A stretch of DNA of 51,875 nt. Origin: an uncultured Ruminococcus sp. (lineage in GTDB: Bacteria; Bacillota; Clostridia; Oscillospirales; Ruminococcaceae). A program made the position numbers and the translations under genes. Location: the NCBI GenBank assembly GCA_947178575.1, contig CAMWYX010000012.1:1-51875 (forward strand), read 5' to 3'. Every line of letters begins with the position of its first letter. Position 1 is the stretch's first letter. The notes beneath the pieces are model-generated. The model was not told the DNA's origin. It was given only the letters and a program-made list of their open reading frames with translations, and did not search any database. Positions 41,848 through 51,400 of this stretch are shown one piece after another.

Positions 41848-42876
41848 ATGAGAGAACAGCTTGAAAAAATCGAGGCTCTTGCAAAACAGGAGCTCTCACA
41901 GTGTGCCGGAATAAAGGCACTTGATGAACTGAGAATTAAATTTCTCGGAAAAAAAGGCGAACTTACTGCCATTCTCAAACAGATGGGAAAACTTTCGCCG
42001 GAAGAAAGACCCGTAATAGGTCAGCTTGCAAACAAAGTCCGTACAGATATTGAAGAGGCTCTGAGTACAAAACTTTCTTCACTTAAAGCAGAGGCACAGG
42101 AAGCACAGCTCCGTGAGGAAACAATCGATATTACTTTGCCGGGAAAAACTGCGCCTATGGGTAAACTCCACCCTATGACTCAGGTAGAAAATGAAATCCG
42201 TGAAATTTTCATGGGTATGGGATTTGAAATAGCAGAAGGTCCGGAAGTTGACGACGATTATCATGTATTCGAGGCTCTTAATCTTCCGCCTGACCACCCT
42301 GCACGTGATACTCAGGACACTTTCTATATTGAGGGAACAGATGAAACAGTTCTGCTCAGAACGCAGACATCTTCCGTTCAGGTACACGTTATGGAAACGC
42401 AGAAACCGCCGATTCGTATTATATCACCCGGACGTGTTTTCCGTTCAGATGCGGTTGATGCTACACATTCTCCGCTTTTCCACCAGATTGAGGGACTTGT
42501 CATTGACAAGGGAATAAAAATGAGCGACCTTAAAGGCACTCTGGAAATGCTCATGAAAAAACTTTACGGCAATGACTGTAAACTCCGTTTCCGACCGCAT
42601 CACTTCCCTTTCACAGAACCGTCGTGTGAGGTTGATATAAGCTGTTTCAACTGCGGGGGCTGTGGCTGTTCGATGTGTAAGGACGAGGGATATATTGAGC
42701 TTCTCGGTGCTGGAATGGTTCACCCGAAAGTTCTTGAAAACTGCGGAATCGACAGCTCTGTTTATTCCGGATTTGCGTTCGGAATGGGTCTTGAACGTAT
42801 GGTTATGGGACGTTACAATATCAATGACCTGCGTCTGCTTTACGAAAATGATGTGAGATTCCTGGAGCAGTTCTGA
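41848..42876 (+). CDS. pheS: phenylalanyl-tRNA synthetase alpha subunit
   Basis: It is the catalytic subunit of the alpha2-beta2 enzyme that charges tRNA-Phe. The 342-residue length is usual. An N-terminal coiled-coil (~1-85) precedes the class II core: motif 2 in PIRIISPGRVFRSDAVDATHSPLFHQIEG, HFPFTEPSCEVD, and motif 3 in FAFGMGLERMVMGRY. The loop CFNCGGCGCSMCK is Cys-rich. It is under T-box control. Its stop overlaps the next gene (TGATG), which is not pheT. Confidence 0.97.
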   Translation: MREQLEKIEALAKQELSQCAGIKALDELRIKFLGKKGELTAILKQMGKLSPEERPVIGQLANKVRTDIEEALSTKLSSLKAEAQEAQLREETIDITLPGKTAPMGKLHPMTQVENEIREIFMGMGFEIAEGPEVDDDYHVFEALNLPPDHPARDTQDTFYIEGTDETVLLRTQTSSVQVHVMETQKPPIRIISPGRVFRSDAVDATHSPLFHQIEGLVIDKGIKMSDLKGTLEMLMKKLYGNDCKLRFRPHHFPFTEPSCEVDISCFNCGGCGCSMCKDEGYIELLGAGMVHPKVLENCGIDSSVYSGFAFGMGLERMVMGRYNINDLRLLYENDVRFLEQF

Positions 42877-43448
42877 TGAAGGAATATAATCTTCATGAAA
42901 TACAAAAAAGGTGCAGAAATTCCATAAAAAGAGAAATCATTATTTACAGTTTCATTTTTCTTTTATTGATAGTTATTGTGATTTTCTGCTTCATTGGTGT
43001 TTATAACAATGAAACTCCGGAATCTGCAATATGCTTTGTGTTGACCTTTTTAATCGTTATTGGCTTATATATATTTTTCAGTTTGAAAAAACTTAAAGAA
43101 ACTGTTACATCTAATGTGTATAAAATCACATATGCTGATGATATTGACAGTATTGAAAAAGAAAAATTACAGCAGGAAATCGAAAGCAGTGACATTCTCT
43201 ATGAAACGTTCTATTTGCTTGACAATTATTTTTACGCTCCAAAGTCACGTCTGATAATCAAATATCATGATATTGTGGAATTTAAAAATATCATTCACAG
43301 CACTTACGGAGTGAGAGACAGTATAATTGTTGCAATAACTGATACAAATAATATCGTTTATGAGATATGTATTAAAAAATGGAAGGATTATTATAAACGA
43401 TGCAATTCGGTTGCTGCATTTGTAATTGAAAAGCAAAAAAATATTTAA
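42876..43448 (+). CDS. membrane protein of unknown function inserted between pheS and pheT
   Basis: This 190-residue protein has two adjacent membrane helices (~21-44 and ~53-70), then a soluble region (~75-185) of mixed beta/alpha character (KESVT-like KETVTSNVYKITYADDIDS, LDNYFYAPKSRLIIKYHDIVEFKN). No family is recognised. The start overlaps the pheS stop by one base and GGAG inside pheS is eight bases upstream, so it is translationally coupled. It is clearly richer in A and T than pheS and pheT, which suggests a later insertion into the operon. pheT starts 15 bases after its stop. Confidence 0.8.
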   Translation: MKEYNLHEIQKRCRNSIKREIIIYSFIFLLLIVIVIFCFIGVYNNETPESAICFVLTFLIVIGLYIFFSLKKLKETVTSNVYKITYADDIDSIEKEKLQQEIESSDILYETFYLLDNYFYAPKSRLIIKYHDIVEFKNIIHSTYGVRDSIIVAITDTNNIVYEICIKKWKDYYKRCNSVAAFVIEKQKNI

Positions 43449-43463
43449 CGAGAGGAATAAATT

Positions 43464-45923
43464 ATGAATTTATCAATGAAATGGCTCGCCGATTATGTTG
43501 ATATTGACGTGCCTGTAAAGGACTACTGCCATGCCCTTACAATGAGCGGTTCAAAAGTGGAATGCTATGAAACAGAGGGCAGTGAAATTTCAAATGTTGT
43601 TGTCGGAAAGATACTTTCCGTAGTACCTCATGAAAATTCCGACCACCTTGTTGTATGTCAGGTGGAAGTCGGCGGAGACGAACCTGTTCAGATAGTAACA
43701 GGTGCATCAAATGTCAATGTAGGCGATATAGTTCCGGTTGCACTTAACGGTTCTACGCTTCCGAACGGCATAAAAATCAAAAAAGGCAAACTCCGTGGAG
43801 TTCTTTCAAACGGAATGCTGTGTTCTCTCGGAGAACTCGGACTTGATAAGCGTGATTTCCCGTATGCTGTCGAGGACGGAATTTTTATCATGCAGGAAGA
43901 CTGCGAAATCGGTCAGGATATTCAGTCGGCTATCGGACTGAATGATACTTCCGTGGAATTTGAGATAACTTCAAACCGTCCCGATTGTCTCAGCGTTATC
44001 GGTCTTGCGCGTGAAACTGCTGCAATATACGGTCTGCCGCTGAATGTAAAAGCTCCGGAATACAAGGGCGTTGAGGGTTCGGCATCTGATTATCTTAAAG
44101 TTGATATTCACAATACGGATAAATGTCAGCGTTACTGTGCAGGAATCGTAAAAAATGTAAAAATTGAACCGTCTCCACGCTGGATGCGTGAAAGACTTCG
44201 TGCGAGCGGAGTTCGTCCGATAAATAATTTTGTTGATATAACAAATTACGTTATGCTGGAATACGGTCAGCCTATGCACGCATTTGATTTGCGTTATGTT
44301 GAGGGTTCGCATATCAATGTAAGAAACGCTGTCAGCGGTGAGCGTATTATGACACTCGACGGCGTTGAGCGTGAACTCACAGAAGATATGCTTGTTATCG
44401 CCGACGAGAAAAAGCCCGTTGCAGTTGCCGGAATCATGGGCGGTGAATACAGCGGAATCATGGACGATACAACAACGGTTGTATTTGAATCGGCATATTT
44501 CGAGCCGTCTCAGGTTCGCCGGACTTCAAAGGCTCTCAGACTTAAGTCAGACGCTTCATCACGCTATGAAAAGGGCGTTGACCGTCTTGTTTCCATGACC
44601 TGTCTTAAACGTGCATTTGAACTTGTCGAGCTTCTCGGAGCAGGTGAAGTTGTGCGTGAAGTAATCGACTGTGATTATACAGATAAAACGCCTGTTTCCG
44701 TTGATTTTGATTCTGCGTGGATAAATGATTTCCTCGGAACTGATATTCCGGAAGACGATATGAAAGAATATCTCAGCCGTCTTGGATTCACCGTTGCCGA
44801 CGGAAAAGTAACTGCACCGTCATTCCGTGTTGATATTGAATGCCGTGCAGATATTGCCGAAGAAGTTGCAAGAATTTACGGTTATAACAACATTCCGTCA
44901 ACTGATTTCCGTGGAGTTGCAAGAGCCGAATTTACTCCGGAACAGAAATTTATCCGTACACTCAGAAATTCAGCGGTTTCGCTCGGCGGATTTGAAACAG
45001 CGACGTATTCATTTGTTTCGCCGAAATATTTTGATAAGATAAGACTTCCGGAGGACAGCAGACTTCGCAAAACGGTTAAAATTGTAAATCCTCTGGGCGA
45101 GGATACAAGCGTTATGAGAACTTCAACAATTCCGTCAATGCTTGATGTTATGTCATTCAATTACAACAACCGCAACGAAAAGGCAGTTCTTTTTGAAATT
45201 GCAAAGGAATATCTTCCTGTTGATGAAAAGCGTGGTTATCAGGGAGATGATGCATTTCTTGTCAACAGCGGAAAGCCTCGCCATGAATATGAATATCAGC
45301 TTCCGGACGAACCGGACAGACTGACAATAGGTATGTACGGCGGAAATGCTGATTTCTATACACTCAAAGGAATGATTGAACAGATTCTTGCGGAAGTGAG
45401 AGTGTCGGGAGTTGAATACGTCCGTGCTTCTGAATGCGAAGTATTCGATGAAAAATACGCATTCCACCCCGGAAGAAGTGCGGTGATTCTCAAAGACGGC
45501 GTACATCTTGGAATAATGGGCGAGATTCACCCTGAAGTTCAGGAAAATTATGGTATCGGAACAAAGGCATATGTAGCAAAGCTGAATATTCCGGAACTTA
45601 TTTCATTGGCAGAAAATGAAATAACATATCGTCCGCTTCCGAAATTTCCGGCAACTACACGTGACCTTAGTCTTGTTGTTGATGATAATGTTCCTGTTGC
45701 AGAGCTTGAAAAAGCAATCAAGGGAGCAGTAGGAAAAATACTTGAAAAGATAACTCTTTTTGACGTATACAGAGGAAAACAGGTAGGAGAGGGAAAAAAG
45801 AGCGTTGCTTATTCAATTTCCATGCGTTCACACGACGGAACTCTTACCGACGAACAAGCTGACAGTGCGGTAAAGAAAGCACTGAAAGCACTTTCAGAAA
45901 TCGGAGCGGAACTCAGAGGATAG
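43464..45923 (+). CDS. pheT: phenylalanyl-tRNA synthetase beta subunit
   Basis: This 819-residue subunit binds tRNA-Phe and edits mischarged Tyr-tRNA. Domains in order: EMAP/OB tRNA-binding domain (~40-150), B3/B4 editing domain (~215-385, with MHAFDLRYV and GIMGGEYSGI), B5 (~405-470), the inactive class II core, and the C-terminal FDX-ACB anticodon-binding domain (~725-819, FPATTRDLSLVVDD). AGAGGA lies before the start. Separation from pheS by another gene is unusual. A strong terminator follows. Confidence 0.97.
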   Translation: MNLSMKWLADYVDIDVPVKDYCHALTMSGSKVECYETEGSEISNVVVGKILSVVPHENSDHLVVCQVEVGGDEPVQIVTGASNVNVGDIVPVALNGSTLPNGIKIKKGKLRGVLSNGMLCSLGELGLDKRDFPYAVEDGIFIMQEDCEIGQDIQSAIGLNDTSVEFEITSNRPDCLSVIGLARETAAIYGLPLNVKAPEYKGVEGSASDYLKVDIHNTDKCQRYCAGIVKNVKIEPSPRWMRERLRASGVRPINNFVDITNYVMLEYGQPMHAFDLRYVEGSHINVRNAVSGERIMTLDGVERELTEDMLVIADEKKPVAVAGIMGGEYSGIMDDTTTVVFESAYFEPSQVRRTSKALRLKSDASSRYEKGVDRLVSMTCLKRAFELVELLGAGEVVREVIDCDYTDKTPVSVDFDSAWINDFLGTDIPEDDMKEYLSRLGFTVADGKVTAPSFRVDIECRADIAEEVARIYGYNNIPSTDFRGVARAEFTPEQKFIRTLRNSAVSLGGFETATYSFVSPKYFDKIRLPEDSRLRKTVKIVNPLGEDTSVMRTSTIPSMLDVMSFNYNNRNEKAVLFEIAKEYLPVDEKRGYQGDDAFLVNSGKPRHEYEYQLPDEPDRLTIGMYGGNADFYTLKGMIEQILAEVRVSGVEYVRASECEVFDEKYAFHPGRSAVILKDGVHLGIMGEIHPEVQENYGIGTKAYVAKLNIPELISLAENEITYRPLPKFPATTRDLSLVVDDNVPVAELEKAIKGAVGKILEKITLFDVYRGKQVGEGKKSVAYSISMRSHDGTLTDEQADSAVKKALKALSEIGAELRG

Positions 45924-45942
45924 TTACTGGCTTCTGTTAAAT

Positions 45943-45976
45943 ATTCCGCCGGATTAAGCCGTCCGGCGGAATTTTT
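45943..45976 (+). terminator. terminator of the pheS-pheT operon
   Basis: ATTCCGCCGG (45943-45952) pairs with CCGGCGGAAT (45963-45972) around a ten-base loop, followed by TTTT. Confidence 0.88.
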
Positions 45977-45986
45977 ATAATTATAT

Positions 45987-46015
45987 TTGACATATTATAA
46001 TTTTTGTGGTATAAT
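45987..46015 (+). promoter_or_regulatory. promoter of the cca-pflA operon
   Basis: -35 TTGACA (45987-45992), 17-nt spacer, -10 TATAAT (46010-46015), 20 bases before the cca start. Confidence 0.88.
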
Positions 46016-46035
46016 CTGATAAAAGGCGGTGATTT

Positions 46036-47370
46036 ATGAAAATCGATAAAAAGTGCCTCTATATACTGGAAAAACTGGAAAACGCCGGATTTCAGGCATA
46101 TCTTGTCGGTGGCTGTGTCCGTGATATGATTATGAATCGTCCGGTGAATGATTTTGATATTACAACAAATGCGTTTCCGGAACAGACGGCTTCTGTTTTT
46201 TCCTCTGATAAGGTAATACCTACCGGAATAAAACACGGCACTGTCACTGTTATACATGAAAACGAATCTTTTGAAATAACAACATTCAGGATTGACGGAA
46301 ATTATTCGGATTCACGCCGTCCGGACAATGTTGAATTTACATCAAATCTTACCGATGACCTTGCAAGACGTGATTTCACTGTCAACGCCATTGCTATGGA
46401 TTCGCACGGAAATCTTTCCGACCCTTTCGGAGGAGCAGGCGATATTGAAAATAAAATTATCCGGTGTGTCGGAGTTCCGGATAAACGCTTTTCGGAAGAT
46501 GCCCTGCGGATTCTGAGATGTTTCCGGTTTGCCTCGGTTCTCGGATTCGATATAGACCCGATAACCGCTGATTCTGCTTTAAAAATGCGGAAAAGTCTTT
46601 CAATGGTTTCGGCGGAACGGATTTCAGCGGAACTTGTAAAACTTCTCGGCGGTGTGAACGTCATCGATGTAATGCTGAAATACAGGGATATTATAGGGCA
46701 GATAATTCCCGAAATGACCGCCTGTTTTGATTTTGAACAGCATTCACGCTATCACAAATATACGGTCTATGAACATATTGTCCGTGCGGTTGCTTCCGTA
46801 TCCGGAAATACGCCGGAATCCCGTATAATCCGCATTGCTATGCTTTTCCACGACATCGGAAAGCCGTCTGCATTCCGGCTTGACGAAAAGGGATTCGGGC
46901 ATTTTTACGGTCACGCCGGAATAAGTGCGGATATGGCTGTAAATATTCTTAAACGCATGAAATTCGATAACCGCACAATTGATGAAGTCTGTTGGATAAT
47001 AGCTCATCACAGCGACAAGATAACAGGAGAAAAAAGTATAAAACATCTGCTTAGTCAGAGAAATCTTGAAAGTTTTCTTATGCTGATTGAAGCGAAAAAA
47101 GCCGATAACTCGGCAAAGCAGGATTTTGTGACATATGAAAATGCAGAGTTCTGCAATTTTGCCGAAACAGCGAAACGGCTTGTCTCTGAAAATTCATGTC
47201 TGCACGTAGGAGATATGACCGTAAACGGAAATGATATGATTTCACTCGGATTCAGAGGTGCGGAAATCGGAAAAATATTAAATCAAATGCTCGGAAAGAT
47301 TATAGACGGCGAACTCGAAAACAGCCGTGAAATACTTATGAATTACGCAGGAGGAATTAAAAATGAGTGA
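46036..47370 (+). CDS. cca: CCA-adding tRNA nucleotidyltransferase with HD domain
   Basis: It builds or repairs the 3' CCA of tRNAs, needed here since neither tRNA gene in the window encodes CCA. The 444-residue protein has the class II nucleotidyltransferase head: LVGGCVRDMIMNRPVNDFDITTNA with the DxD metal pair, then RRDFTVNAIAMD and the RNA-binding EDALRILRCFRFAS. A C-terminal HD domain is present (HKYTVYEHI, LFHDIGKP, IAHHSD). AAAGGCGGTGA precedes ATG. pflA overlaps its end by eight bases. Confidence 0.95.
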   Translation: MKIDKKCLYILEKLENAGFQAYLVGGCVRDMIMNRPVNDFDITTNAFPEQTASVFSSDKVIPTGIKHGTVTVIHENESFEITTFRIDGNYSDSRRPDNVEFTSNLTDDLARRDFTVNAIAMDSHGNLSDPFGGAGDIENKIIRCVGVPDKRFSEDALRILRCFRFASVLGFDIDPITADSALKMRKSLSMVSAERISAELVKLLGGVNVIDVMLKYRDIIGQIIPEMTACFDFEQHSRYHKYTVYEHIVRAVASVSGNTPESRIIRIAMLFHDIGKPSAFRLDEKGFGHFYGHAGISADMAVNILKRMKFDNRTIDEVCWIIAHHSDKITGEKSIKHLLSQRNLESFLMLIEAKKADNSAKQDFVTYENAEFCNFAETAKRLVSENSCLHVGDMTVNGNDMISLGFRGAEIGKILNQMLGKIIDGELENSREILMNYAGGIKNE

Positions 47371-48133
47371 GATAACCGGACATATACATTCTATCGACAG
47401 TTTCGGAACAGTTGACGGTCCAGGGGTCAGATTTGTGGTATTTTTTCAGGGTTGCCCGATAAGATGCAGATACTGCCACAATCCCGATACATGGGAGTTC
47501 GGACGTGGAAGAACCGCTTCCGCCTCCGAAATTATGGCTGAATACGACACATACAAGGAATTTATGAAATCCGGCGGAATCACTGCAACCGGAGGCGAAC
47601 CGCTTGCACAGCCGGAATTTCTTTCGGAACTGTTTTCGCTCGCAAAATCGAAGAATATTCACACCTGCCTTGACACTTCCGGAGCTGTCTATTCTCCGGA
47701 AAATCATGAAAGAATCGATAATGTCCTGAAATATACAGACCTTGTAATGCTTGATATAAAACATTTCGACAACGACGCACACAAACGCCTGACAGGTGTC
47801 GGAAATACCAATATTCTGCGGTTTGCGGAACATCTCCGTGATTTGAAAATTCCTGTATGGATTCGCCGTGTGGTAGTTCCTGAACTTACTGACGACAGCG
47901 ACGAACTTTTCCGGTTCGGACGTTATCTTTCAACGCTTGACAATCTCAAGGCTCTTGATGTTCTGCCTTATCACGATATGGCAAGAACAAAATATCAGCA
48001 GTTAGGTATGGATTATCCGTTGCCTGATACTCCTCCTATGTCAAAGGAGGGAGCAATTAAGGCAAAGAATATCATCATGGACGGACTTCTTGCCGGAATC
48101 AGGGAAAGCAAAGGAAAATTCCGGAATGAATAA
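47363..48133 (+). CDS. pflA: pyruvate formate-lyase activating enzyme
   Basis: This radical SAM enzyme makes the glycyl radical of pyruvate formate-lyase. The 256-residue protein has the iron-sulfur motif CPIRCRYC (CxxxCxxC) preceded by the family signature SFGTVDGPGVRFVVFFQGC, then GGITATGGEPL and the typical LLPYH-like DVLPYHDMARTKYQQLG. The pflB substrate gene is not adjacent, although it often lies next to pflA. It overlaps cca by eight bases, with a site inside cca (GGAGG about 10 bases upstream), so the two are expressed together. Confidence 0.95.
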   Translation: MSEITGHIHSIDSFGTVDGPGVRFVVFFQGCPIRCRYCHNPDTWEFGRGRTASASEIMAEYDTYKEFMKSGGITATGGEPLAQPEFLSELFSLAKSKNIHTCLDTSGAVYSPENHERIDNVLKYTDLVMLDIKHFDNDAHKRLTGVGNTNILRFAEHLRDLKIPVWIRRVVVPELTDDSDELFRFGRYLSTLDNLKALDVLPYHDMARTKYQQLGMDYPLPDTPPMSKEGAIKAKNIIMDGLLAGIRESKGKFRNE

Positions 48134-48407
48134 TATAATTATTATATTTATTGTTTATACTATAATAATTAATATAATTACTCTCGTTCAGTATTACAGA
48201 GACAAGAAAAAGGCGAAAAATAACCAGTGGCGGATAAAGGAATCGACATTGCTCTTTCTCGGAATTTTCGGCGGAAGTATCGGAGCTGTTGCCGGTATGA
48301 AGAAATTTCATCACAAGACAAAAAAGTGGTATTTCTGGGCGGTGAATATTACCGGAATTTTCCTTGATTTGATTGTATTCATTCTTATTTTAAAGTATCA
48401 GAATTAA
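48126..48407 (+). CDS. DUF1294 small membrane protein
   Basis: This 93-residue protein has about three membrane helices. The DUF1294 pattern is clear: YRDKKKAKNNQWRIKESTLLFLGIFGGSIGAVAGMKKFHHKTKKWYFW. Function is unknown. ATG at 48126 overlaps the pflA end by eight bases, with AAAGGA about ten bases upstream; a longer reading starting at 48090 lacks a site. It is the last gene of the cca operon. Confidence 0.9.
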   Translation: MNNIIIIFIVYTIIINIITLVQYYRDKKKAKNNQWRIKESTLLFLGIFGGSIGAVAGMKKFHHKTKKWYFWAVNITGIFLDLIVFILILKYQN

Positions 48408-48413
48408 AAAATA

Positions 48414-48447
48414 CGTGCAGTCCGTTTCTGAACTGCACGCATTTTTT
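48414..48447 (+). terminator. terminator of the cca operon
   Basis: CGTGCAGT (48414-48421) pairs with ACTGCACG (48432-48439) around a ten-base loop, followed by CATTTTTT. Confidence 0.88.
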
Positions 48448-48474
48448 ATGGAGAGAACTAATATGAGAAACCGT

Positions 48475-51400
48475 TTATTTTGAAGGATTGTATGTTACCC
48501 ACTGATAGTAAGCTGTGAGCGGTGTTTTTCCGTCATAAGCCCGAAGCCATTCGTCAACGCCTCTGCCGGGCCATGTGTTCATCATGATTCTGCCGGGAGT
48601 GGACGGGATATTCTCGGTAACTCTGTATACTTCCTTACCGTCAACATACCATGCGATATAGTTCGCCTGCCAGTCAAATCCGTATGTGTGGAATCCTTCG
48701 GAAGCGTCGAATCCAAGGTCATACATATACTCATGGTCTCCCTTGCCGTTTGTATAGTAGTTCAGCTGAACCTTTGTGGTATCTTTTCCGAGGATTTCGA
48801 TATCGATTTCGTCCCACGGATTTTCTTCAGACGGACCTGTGTACGTAAAGAACGAGGATACAACACCATTGTTCTTTATAGCCTGCATAGATGTTTCGTA
48901 GTATCCGTAGCCGTAGTGGTCAGATGTTCTGTATTCAGCACCGGAATAGTTATATTTTCCTGTATTGTCCTTGTCAATCTTGAGGCTGAGCATACCGTTT
49001 TCGAGAGATGTATTTGAAGCATACCAGCCACAATCAAACGGGTCGCCGTTTTCCCAGCCGTCGGAAGCGAAGAACAATTCGGATTTTCCGTCTCTGAAAT
49101 CCTCTACAGATTTAGCGGAGGAATTCATCGGAGTGCCGTAATCTTTTATTCCGTTGCCGGATTCTGTCGGGGGAGTTGTCGGCTCGGTAGTCTGCTGACT
49201 GCCGTTCATATATGATTCGGGAAGTGAGGGAATAGCCTTTGCATCGTATTTCTGAATAGCAAGGGCATCAAGAGCCGAAATACCGTTTCCGTTTTCATTT
49301 ACGTCGGCATTTTTAAGACCCTGTTCGCTGATATTGTACTTGTCTTTGTTTCCGATATACTGGAGAATCAGTGTAGCGTCAGCGATTGAAACTACATCGT
49401 CGCAGTTTGCATCGCCCCAGAGGATATTTCCGGAAGGCTGTGACGGCTGAGTTGTTGTTGGTGGTTCTGTCGGATTCTGTACAGGAGGAGCAATAGGTTT
49501 GTCAGATTCTGCACTTTCGGTAAGCGAAAGCAGATATGTCAGCGGAGAGTTCCAGTAAATAGTTATTTCGTTTGTTGAATAGCTTTCGGAATTGTCAACC
49601 CAGCACTTTGCAGCGGCAGAACGTTTGCAGTAAGCTTTTGCGGCAGGGTCTTCAAGGCTGGAGTTTACACCACCTACGAGCATACCTGTCATAGCCTTTC
49701 CGACAACCATTGACGGACGGTGATGAGGAGCTTCCGGAGCAACCGTACCGAATCCGGTTACAAAGCTTGTGCTTAACGGGTTTGTTCCGAGAAGATAGTG
49801 AAGCTGTGCGTTGGCTGCCTCAAGATAAGAAGCATCGCCTGTATTCTGATAAGCAAGAGCAAGAATTATACCTGCATTGGCAACAGTCATATTACTGCCC
49901 CAGTTGAATTTTTTAAGTGCAACGCCGTAAGAAGATGAAGAAGAATTGCTTGCGAATGTCTTTGCCTGAGCATTTACGGCAGCGGCGGCATTCTTGTATA
50001 TTTCGGATTCCTTGTCAATATCTTTCTTTGTAAGAATTGCAATATTTCCGTAATCGCCTACAGTCGCCCAGTCGAGACCTGTTTTTGTTGTCACTCCGTT
50101 GAGGTATGACATATCATCAGTTGCCGCATAGAGCTGAGCAGCAGCCCAGTAAATTTCATCATTTGCGGATTTGTCGCCGTATTCGCCTGTTACAATGTCA
50201 TCGGGATTTGAATAGAGAACATTCGGATTAGCCTTTGACCATTCAAATGCTTTTTTAGCGGCATCAAGGCACTTGTTTGCGAATCCGGCATCTATATCCT
50301 TATAGATTTCATATGCAAGAGCCATTGAACCGGCGAAATCAGCAGAAGCAGTAGTTGATTTCGGCATTACGATAAGCTGTTTTGTCTCGTTCTGAGGCAT
50401 AACATATCCTGGGAAAGTGTCGCAGGTAACTTTGTGATAAACACCGCCGTCATTTGAATCCTGCATTTTGAGCATCCATTCGAGTTCGTAGCGGACTTCG
50501 TCGAGAATATCCGGAGTACCGTTTCCGCTTTCCGGTATTCCGATGCTGTCGCTGTACATATCGGGAGCGGCTTTATAAGCATACATAAGGTCGGCAACAG
50601 CTTTTGCACCGGCAACGACATATCTGCCGTAGTCTCCGGCATCATGCCAGCCACCGTTCACGTTTATTTTCTGGTCTGTCTTATAAATCACAGCATCTGT
50701 ATCGTGGCATGACGGGTGAGAGAAATCAGCGTCCTGAACTTCTGTTCCGCATCTCTGGAGGTAGAGCATTTTCACGGAAGCGTCAAGGAGATTGTTATAA
50801 ACATCGTCGCTGATTGTGAAAGTATATGAGTTATCAAGTCCGCCGTATGAAATATAGTATTTTCCCGGAGTTGTAAGTTCGGAAAAATCTGCTTTATAGT
50901 TTATTTCGCCGGCTTGAGTATTTTCGATTGCATCGGAAACAGTTCCATGATAAGCAATCTCGTTTGTATCTGCATTTATAACAGAAAATTCGTTTGTATT
51001 TACTGATTCTGCATTTCTGATTACAGCAATTTTCTTTGCACCTGTTTTGTAGCCGAGCTGATTTGTCACGATAGGAGCTTCATACGGAGCATTTGCGGAA
51101 TAGTCAACCTGACTGTCGTCAATGAGTTCAAGGGAAACGTTGTCAAGATATATGGTATGTTCGCCGACAGGACCGCCCTCTTCCTTTTCCTGAAGTCCGC
51201 AGTTGAAGCAGAATTTTGTCATGATGTCTGTTTCTTTTTCCATTACGAACTCATATTCAACGGTCTGCATTTCGGTAGTAACATTTATACCTTTCCATGT
51301 ATATGCCTGATATGTACCGCCGTTCTGCTGAATCATGGCTTCGATGAATCGTGGAACAGATGCAGAAATATCGAATCTGAGACGATAAACGCCGTTCTGA

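Noticed and set aside
47357..47833. minus-strand ORF of 158 codons
   Set aside because: Antisense to pflA, which has all family motifs.
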